Shown here: in pieces, positions 60,201 through 64,000 of the stretch
Layout: each line of letters begins with the position of its first letter
Position numbering within the stretch: the first letter of the stretch is position 1
Assembly: GCA_965224495.1 (NCBI GenBank)
Contig: CBDCZI010000025.1
Coordinates: 1-64,000 of the forward strand
DNA from: CBDCZI01 sp965224495
GTDB lineage: Bacteria > Bacteroidota > Bacteroidia > Cytophagales > JAAEPT01
Direction: 5' to 3'
Length of the DNA: 64,000 bases
Made by a program: the position numbers and the translations under genes
The notes under the pieces: model-generated
What the model saw: only the letters and a program-made list of their open reading frames with translations
What the model was told of the DNA's origin: nothing
Databases searched by the model: none

Positions 60201-60402
60201 TCAAATTATAAGTGGTAAAATAGCCGAACGTCAAGATCTTGTGGTATATGATTTATATGGAAAACAGATCATTCGACAAACACTTGATATTGTTTCAGGC
60301 CAAATCACAATTAATTTAGAAAAGGTTTCTAGAGGGACATATTTTGTGGTTTTAGAATCTGAATCAGAAATATCAGCAAAACAAAAAATTGTAAAACTTT
60401 AA
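57235..60402 (+). CDS. T9SS-exported parallel beta-helix protein
   Basis: 1055 residues. Signal peptide ends near GNVNAQ (about 29). About 30-300 is a beta-propeller-like domain (LLYGIQNNGSNYELVTYNTV ... ITGLAWGPQTC); about 330-780 is a right-handed beta-helix of Asn-rich turns (INECTFKNAEVALYLNRDAE, GINISENHITNALRAGIFF); then a helical segment and a type A sorting domain about 980-1055 (ITAFPNPFNDVVTIQIISG ... SRGTYFVVLE). Beta-helix proteins of this type often bind or cleave polysaccharides, but no catalytic residues can be assigned. Follows a LytTR regulator by 147 bases; terminator downstream. Confidence 0.8.
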   Translation: MKIKFKSKKWQLLLAVFTLFLGWGNVNAQDLLYGIQNNGSNYELVTYNTVSGVETSLQNIPGSFGLAGVLTYNPVDQVFYCYSEFGATTNTHLLEIDACSYAITDLGAVMVDGMPAYVSEGLAYDPVSNQLYGTLNDMLPTLPLTVFNYRSVKLVRFTLGTANCVQIGTNIAQTNPTEENELDAITFTGTGATASTLFGMDGNPHPSADFSAFYNVGYTASIGNATGYYDHGSSLALRGFTYLESTDLVYSSLNNNSIVTIDPGYAFGPSVNHLNSIVTLALNPSRSITGLAWGPQTCCAASSDPLFTTISTNISNDTYWDGKIYIPDNTVITVNNATLDITTADVVFGQCSGINFVNGAELRANNTVFRPCAIDGTWRGLNFVSKSNNDHQINECTFKNAEVALYLNRDAEAFINSNTFSNCNESILVSNSIFSQSIVGNNFMTNNAYPTFTNCYQSTASNDVIHIHVNNSNNGISTVSPMFVAQNAMVRSNTSRTLNVTGMDFLNNTASISDNSFINMTEAIVIQSPSNRINIENNDFEMNAVYQTIGTSTSQVSIFNSKPFVFINNNNLINSGIVKGYTRMGIFAGNSMNISAKNNSINGFNWGIFMNNSTGINISENHITNALRAGIFFKEQNGSNKNFITCNDITMDMNRGVSIWTRSASKFTSITSNCVKDGNIGIRTQGNGSIPILRNNFIYNYAVGIDNFGHTGNIGFTGDPGLNTLWSNNSSGVDIKSTGSSITVASNYGLINATWATVSYLGTNASDNVHSNASCANQIVDYDNQQNLNTRYHCDHFNEFISPLTGFSPAGFTLPSIGDIKSYILDYEYDYLTVNKIIGMDHSMPLASIEDILMVSDLTESQKTKSLYNYYKKNGNLTMAEITLNQLNDANSDHIIFKQIEGIVLKTMAGIDLTDNDLSDLNGLMSEDTPNSYYNLAVSLSKMKANHGTYRYEFPVFEKAKLSSNTSIPLDNSSVITAFPNPFNDVVTIQIISGKIAERQDLVVYDLYGKQIIRQTLDIVSGQITINLEKVSRGTYFVVLESESEISAKQKIVKL

Positions 60403-60424
60403 TATTTAGTTAGATTAGTATTAT

Positions 60425-60458
60425 AGCAGGTGTGGGAATTTCTCACACCTGCTTTTTT
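60425..60458 (+). terminator. terminator of the beta-helix gene
   Basis: 10-base stem AGCAGGTGTG / CACACCTGCT with a 9-base loop, followed by six Ts. Confidence 0.85.
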
Positions 60459-60548
60459 AGGATTATACTAAAGTTTTTTGCGTAAACGATTAAAAAGGAG
60501 TCTAAATGATAAAGGACTTAAAGTTAATTGTACCATTTTTATTTTTAA

Positions 60549-61703
60549 CTATTTACTCATGTTTTCAAGCTCTAATCGCAATTCTGCTTTTTCTGTTTCA
60601 GAATAAATTGTTGAGGTTGAAAGAGAATATTTAAACTGGCTGACAGTTTGAGTTGTATCTTGTTTTGATTGCTGTTGAGCATCCATAATATACAAATAAG
60701 CTTCTGAAAAATTAGGGTAGAATTTCAATAGGATTTCCCATGCTTCAATGGCACTATCAAATTGATTTTCATTGTAAAGACTCCAGCCTTTTCCATTTAA
60801 TATACCAAGAGAAAGTGGAATACTATTACCATAATTGGCGGTGATTTCTGCACCCAGTGCTTGATATATACTGAGGTCTTTTTGTGCATCAGAAATGTAC
60901 TTGGATTGAATTTTAGACCATTCTTCAAAAATCTCGTATAAAGCTGTACCAATGGTTAAACCAGGTGTTACATTGTGGTCAGCTTCTTTAAATAAAAAAC
61001 CTTTAGCGTCAATTGATATATTGTTAAATTGCTTGATTGCTAAATCCATTTTAACATAATCAGTTGGATAATCATTACCAATACCAAAGCGGTAATATTT
61101 GTTTGATTTTAAATTTTGACCATTCATTTGGCCGATAGAATCTATTAAATTCACATTCTTTTGGGTGAAAAATGGGCTGAGTGAAATCACTGCATTCAGC
61201 TCATTGATTTTGGAATGAAATAATGCGCTTGTAAAGTAGCCATATCTTGAATGTCCAATTAATAATCTAAATGATGAGGCATTGTATTCGTTTTCAGCAA
61301 GCGGTATTAACTCATTAAAAATAAACTTTTCGTTTTCCAAAGCAAGGCCATTCGGGTTAGAGGCTAGGTGCGACGTTTCAAGATATCTATACTTTTGTTC
61401 AGATTGAACACTGATGATAACTGATGAGGGCATTTGTTCATTGCTGGTCAAGTAATCAATTGTATTTAAGATATATTGGTGACTCCTTTTATTTTGTTTA
61501 TCAAAAACAATAATCAATGGGAATTCCTGATTCACACCATCTTGCCATTCAAATGGAACAGTAACTGTGATATTCTTATCAAAACCAAGATGTTTTGAAG
61601 TAATCGTAGTATCTACTAATTTTTTATAGCGCTCGTATTCCTGCGCAAAACCATTATTTGAAATACATAAAGTTAAAAAGAGAACGTAAATTATTTTAGA
61701 CAT
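60549..61703 (-). CDS. secreted esterase-like alpha/beta hydrolase with C-terminal TPR
   Basis: 384 residues. Signal peptide (NNGFAQ). Hydrolase domain about 30-270 of the COG2819 esterase type: strand FPLIIVFDKQNKRSHQYI, nucleophile elbow LLIGHSRYGYFTSALF and His in FKEADHNVTPG. A TPR-like helical segment follows (LYNENQFDSAIEAWEILLKF). Related enzymes act on esters or ferric-siderophore products; substrate unknown. A perfect -7 element (TAACTTTG on the minus strand, 61733-61740) lies 30 bases upstream. Confidence 0.8.
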   Translation of the reverse strand: MSKIIYVLFLTLCISNNGFAQEYERYKKLVDTTITSKHLGFDKNITVTVPFEWQDGVNQEFPLIIVFDKQNKRSHQYILNTIDYLTSNEQMPSSVIISVQSEQKYRYLETSHLASNPNGLALENEKFIFNELIPLAENEYNASSFRLLIGHSRYGYFTSALFHSKINELNAVISLSPFFTQKNVNLIDSIGQMNGQNLKSNKYYRFGIGNDYPTDYVKMDLAIKQFNNISIDAKGFLFKEADHNVTPGLTIGTALYEIFEEWSKIQSKYISDAQKDLSIYQALGAEITANYGNSIPLSLGILNGKGWSLYNENQFDSAIEAWEILLKFYPNFSEAYLYIMDAQQQSKQDTTQTVSQFKYSLSTSTIYSETEKAELRLELENMSK

Positions 61704-61834
61704 TACTTTAATTGTTTTATTTCAAAGTTAATGAATCCAAAGAAGTTCTTCTGAATTTAACATGTAATTCTACAAATCATTTAACAACGAATAATGATAT
61801 TTTAAAGTGGGAATCGTGCTAATTAGTAATGTTC

Positions 61835-63064
61835 TTAAAAGTGGATATCGACTTGCGTTCTCCAGTATATATTGTCATTCTTTCCGCCGTTTCCACTCGT
61901 ATTGTTGTGAACCATTTTTTGACGGTAAGTTAGGTCAGTTTGTATCTTTAATTTATGTCCTACAAAGTATTTTGAAACCGCTAATGAATAATCTTTTTCA
62001 ATGCTAGATACATTAATTTCTGGTGTAATATCAGTATAACGCATACCTACTTCCCAGTTATTACTGAACATCCATCCAGCCTGAACATTTAATCCAGTTC
62101 CAGTAAAGTACGTTCCAATTATATTTGTGCCAGAATACACATTGGCATCACCATCAAGTGTTGTTTTATTGGCATATTCACCCATTAATGAAAATTGCTT
62201 GTATTTAAACATTAAATCAACGAAAAGCGTATTTAATGTTTTGCCTACATAATTACCAACACTATCTTTAATGAAACTACCGTTTTGTCCTCTTTCACGT
62301 CCTGCATCAACATTCATGTCATAGGTTATTCCAATAGATAGTTTTGGTTTAGATTCTCGTTTTATAGCTGCACCAATATAATCTCCTTTTGATTGAAATT
62401 TACCAAATGGAAGTGCTTCTACTCTAAAAGTATAATCATATCCACCAATATTTCCTGCAGTTACATTTCTGCCTTCTCCTTGACTAAATGCAACAATTTC
62501 TTTAATTAAAAAATTATTAAAGATTGTAAAATGGTGTTTTAAATGTAATCCCATATCACGGTCAAGGTTATAGCGAGAATTTAACCTTGAACGGTCAACA
62601 AATTGAAGATTTGCTGAAGAAATAACACGCTCTCTATTGCCTGGTAGCTTGGTTTGACCAGCAAGGATTGAGAAATTCTTATAAAAATTCCACTGAACGT
62701 ATGCATCTAATATATATTTAGGTGAATTATTAAATTCAGGTGTATTTGAACCGCTGATGTCTCTATTTGACAGCCCTAATTCAATTTTATAAGTAAGCTT
62801 AGGTGAATATGCAAAACCATTGAATTTTAACCTTGCTCTTCTAATCATGAAACTACTTTCATGTTTTCCGATATTTCCAAGGTCATCATTAGTAACAGTC
62901 CATTCATTTGAAAAGAGACTTTGAGTTCTGATTCCAATTTTCATAAAATAGGTAGAATCTTTTCCCATAATCTGAAATCCTTTTCCAAATTTTTCACCTG
63001 TTACCTGCCCAAATAGATTGACTGCCCAAAATATTATTACAATAGCCACAAATACATTTTTCAT
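61835..63064 (-). CDS. phosphate-selective porin O/P-family outer-membrane porin
   Basis: 409 residues. Signal peptide (WAVNLFGQ), then a beta-barrel of alternating strands with the OprO/P features: N-terminal FMKIGIRTQSLFSNEW, RRARLKFNGFAYSPKLTYKI, LAGQTKLPGNRERVISSANL, and C-terminal WRTQVDIHF ending in Phe. Such porins admit phosphate or polyphosphate across the outer membrane. A Pho-box-like repeat (63131-63148) lies 67 bases upstream, which fits induction by phosphate shortage. Confidence 0.87.
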   Translation of the reverse strand: MKNVFVAIVIIFWAVNLFGQVTGEKFGKGFQIMGKDSTYFMKIGIRTQSLFSNEWTVTNDDLGNIGKHESSFMIRRARLKFNGFAYSPKLTYKIELGLSNRDISGSNTPEFNNSPKYILDAYVQWNFYKNFSILAGQTKLPGNRERVISSANLQFVDRSRLNSRYNLDRDMGLHLKHHFTIFNNFLIKEIVAFSQGEGRNVTAGNIGGYDYTFRVEALPFGKFQSKGDYIGAAIKRESKPKLSIGITYDMNVDAGRERGQNGSFIKDSVGNYVGKTLNTLFVDLMFKYKQFSLMGEYANKTTLDGDANVYSGTNIIGTYFTGTGLNVQAGWMFSNNWEVGMRYTDITPEINVSSIEKDYSLAVSKYFVGHKLKIQTDLTYRQKMVHNNTSGNGGKNDNIYWRTQVDIHF

Positions 63065-63130
63065 TTTCTGTCTAAATTTTTGTCAAATATTACATTTTTT
63101 TAATAAATACTTAATATTAGCTAAGCAATG

Positions 63131-63148
63131 TTAACGATAGCTTAACAT
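63131..63148. promoter_or_regulatory. Pho-box-like direct repeat, porin side
   Basis: TTAACGA-TAGC-TTAACAT: two 7-base direct repeats at 11-base spacing, the geometry of PhoB sites (CTGTCAT repeats in Escherichia coli). Located between the OprP/O-type porin and a divergent secreted gene. Confidence 0.6.
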
Positions 63149-63265
63149 AATGATGTCAAGTTTTATAACTCAGAAAAACCGTTAATACTTTATTTAAAGA
63201 AGTTTACAGACAGATTTATTGTTCGTTTTAGGAAGATTTGAAAAATAGTAAAAATTCTAATTTTC

Positions 63266-63283
63266 TTAACATAAGCTTAACAT
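63266..63283. promoter_or_regulatory. Pho-box-like direct repeat, plus-strand gene side
   Basis: TTAACAT-AAGC-TTAACAT: two identical 7-base repeats at 11-base spacing, preceded by C in both copies (CTTAACAT). It ends 30 bases before an exact -7 element (TACTTTTG, 63314-63321) of the gene at 63342. Confidence 0.65.
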
Positions 63284-63313
63284 TGAAATAAAGTCGCGAT
63301 TAAATCAATCTTT

Positions 63314-63321
63314 TACTTTTG
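63314..63321 (+). promoter_or_regulatory. -7 element of the 63342 gene
   Basis: TACTTTTG matches TAnnTTTG. No -33 element at the usual distance, consistent with activation through the Pho-like repeat upstream. Predicted leader about 13 bases. Confidence 0.5.
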
Positions 63322-63341
63322 TTCCAAATTAAATTGAACAC

Positions 63342-64000
63342 ATGAAAACAATGTTTTTTTATTTATTGATGATAGGCACTTTGCTATTCTCAACTGCGGT
63401 TTCGGCTAATCCTAATGATTCAACTGTAGCTACTGCTGCTGAAATGTCATTGGAAAGCATCCAAAAATCAGTAAATCTTTCTGGTTTTGATTATCTATTT
63501 ACGAATGATGTAGATACTTTAACGTTAAAAGCATTTTCTATAGGTGAATTAGCATTCAAATGGGATGGCCTTGAATCAGGAGACTCTTTTATTGGTTTTA
63601 AGTTTAGAGCTGATGACAATGATAATTGGACGGAAGCTGTGATTGAATCTTCAGCAAAGGAAATTATTTTCAATAACATTGACGAAAATAAAATGTTTGA
63701 ATTAATGATAGGATCAGGACATAATGCCGGTTCAATTATATACGACAGCATGGTCCATCATGTTAATTCATTCGGAGAAACCATGTTTAAAAGTAATCAA
63801 GCAGAAGGTAAAGAAGAGGCTGTTACTATTACATGGGGAATTGAAAATGATCTTTTACAATCTATTTTAACTGTTTACCCGAAAGCTTCTTTTACATTAA
63901 AATATAATACTAAGATTGGAAAAAAACAACATAAAGCGGATAAAAGAAAAGCACCTTGGACAGTTGTTGAGGACATTTCAATTAATAAAGTTTCCCATAA
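63342..64000 (+). CDS. secreted protein, 5' part only, running off the window
   Basis: 219 codons without a stop. Signal peptide (MKTMFFYLLMIGTLLFSTAV, cut near VSANP). Then a beta-sandwich resembling a fibronectin III-like domain (LAFKWDGLESGDSFIGFKFR, AVIESSAKEIIFNNIDENKM, FELMIGSGH), and a Lys-rich segment (KIGKKQHKADKRKAPW). Start chosen for the signal peptide and the -7 element 13 bases upstream. The Pho-like repeat suggests a phosphate-starvation protein such as a secreted phosphatase or protease, but the catalytic part would lie beyond 64000. Confidence 0.7.
   Translation, partial: MKTMFFYLLMIGTLLFSTAVSANPNDSTVATAAEMSLESIQKSVNLSGFDYLFTNDVDTLTLKAFSIGELAFKWDGLESGDSFIGFKFRADDNDNWTEAVIESSAKEIIFNNIDENKMFELMIGSGHNAGSIIYDSMVHHVNSFGETMFKSNQAEGKEEAVTITWGIENDLLQSILTVYPKASFTLKYNTKIGKKQHKADKRKAPWTVVEDISINKVSH

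Overview
The window reads as one chromosome segment of an AT-rich member of the Bacteroidota, most likely a marine or flavobacterium-like gliding lineage. The evidence is consistent across it: many secreted proteins end in a type IX secretion system (T9SS) type A sorting domain (signal peptide at one end, a 'PNP' beta-sandwich of about 75 residues at the other), promoters carry the Bacteroidota -7 element TAnnTTTG, Shine-Dalgarno sequences are absent, and regulation is dominated by LytTR response regulators and TPR-fused histidine kinases. No rRNA, tRNA, CRISPR array or intact transposon was seen.

Layout. 0-4 kb: an iron-type operon (imelysin, di-heme oxidase, second imelysin) behind a promoter bracketed by two Fur-like palindromes. 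4-14.6 kb: T9SS cargo genes, an internally deleted IS1182-type element, a decayed paralogue of a secreted 'VGIGT' protein and an orphan LytTR regulator. 14.8-18.3 kb: a tightly overlapping operon of two unknown proteins, a sensor kinase and a NarL-type regulator behind a perfect palindrome. 18.3-26.3 kb: a tripartite RND efflux system and a SulP anion transporter. 26.7-39.6 kb: unknown secreted proteins, a YHYH protein, a LytS/LytTR pair, a T9SS-tagged cyclophilin, a beta-lactamase-fold hydrolase with an AraC regulator, an amidase, an alpha/beta hydrolase and a 61-residue CxxC protein. 40-43.8 kb: a Na+/solute symporter divergent from a cysteine dioxygenase plus cysteine-sulfinate-type decarboxylase pair, i.e. 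a hypotaurine/taurine route. 44.5-47.4 kb: a putative double-glycine peptide with an HTH protein and a membrane TPR-HTH regulator. 47.5-57.1 kb: a PNGase F-like T9SS glycosidase with a LamG insert, an HPP-flavohemoglobin operon and a propeller-type LytS/LytTR system. 57.2-64 kb: a beta-helix T9SS protein, an esterase, and an OprP/O-type porin facing a partial secreted gene across two Pho-box-like direct repeats.

A striking global feature is ten single-base indels, nine of them +1 and nearly all at short homopolymers, that split seven otherwise well-preserved genes, eight of the ten lying between 46.8 and 56.5 kb. This looks more like sequence error or slippery tracts than decay, so the affected genes are described with the frame restored. 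The most useful new observations are regulatory: paired Fur-like operators, paired Pho-like boxes, and two promoters with FNR-type palindromes at the same distance from the -7 element. The most intriguing gene clusters are the 14.8-18.3 kb operon and the 44.9-47.4 kb peptide/regulator cluster.
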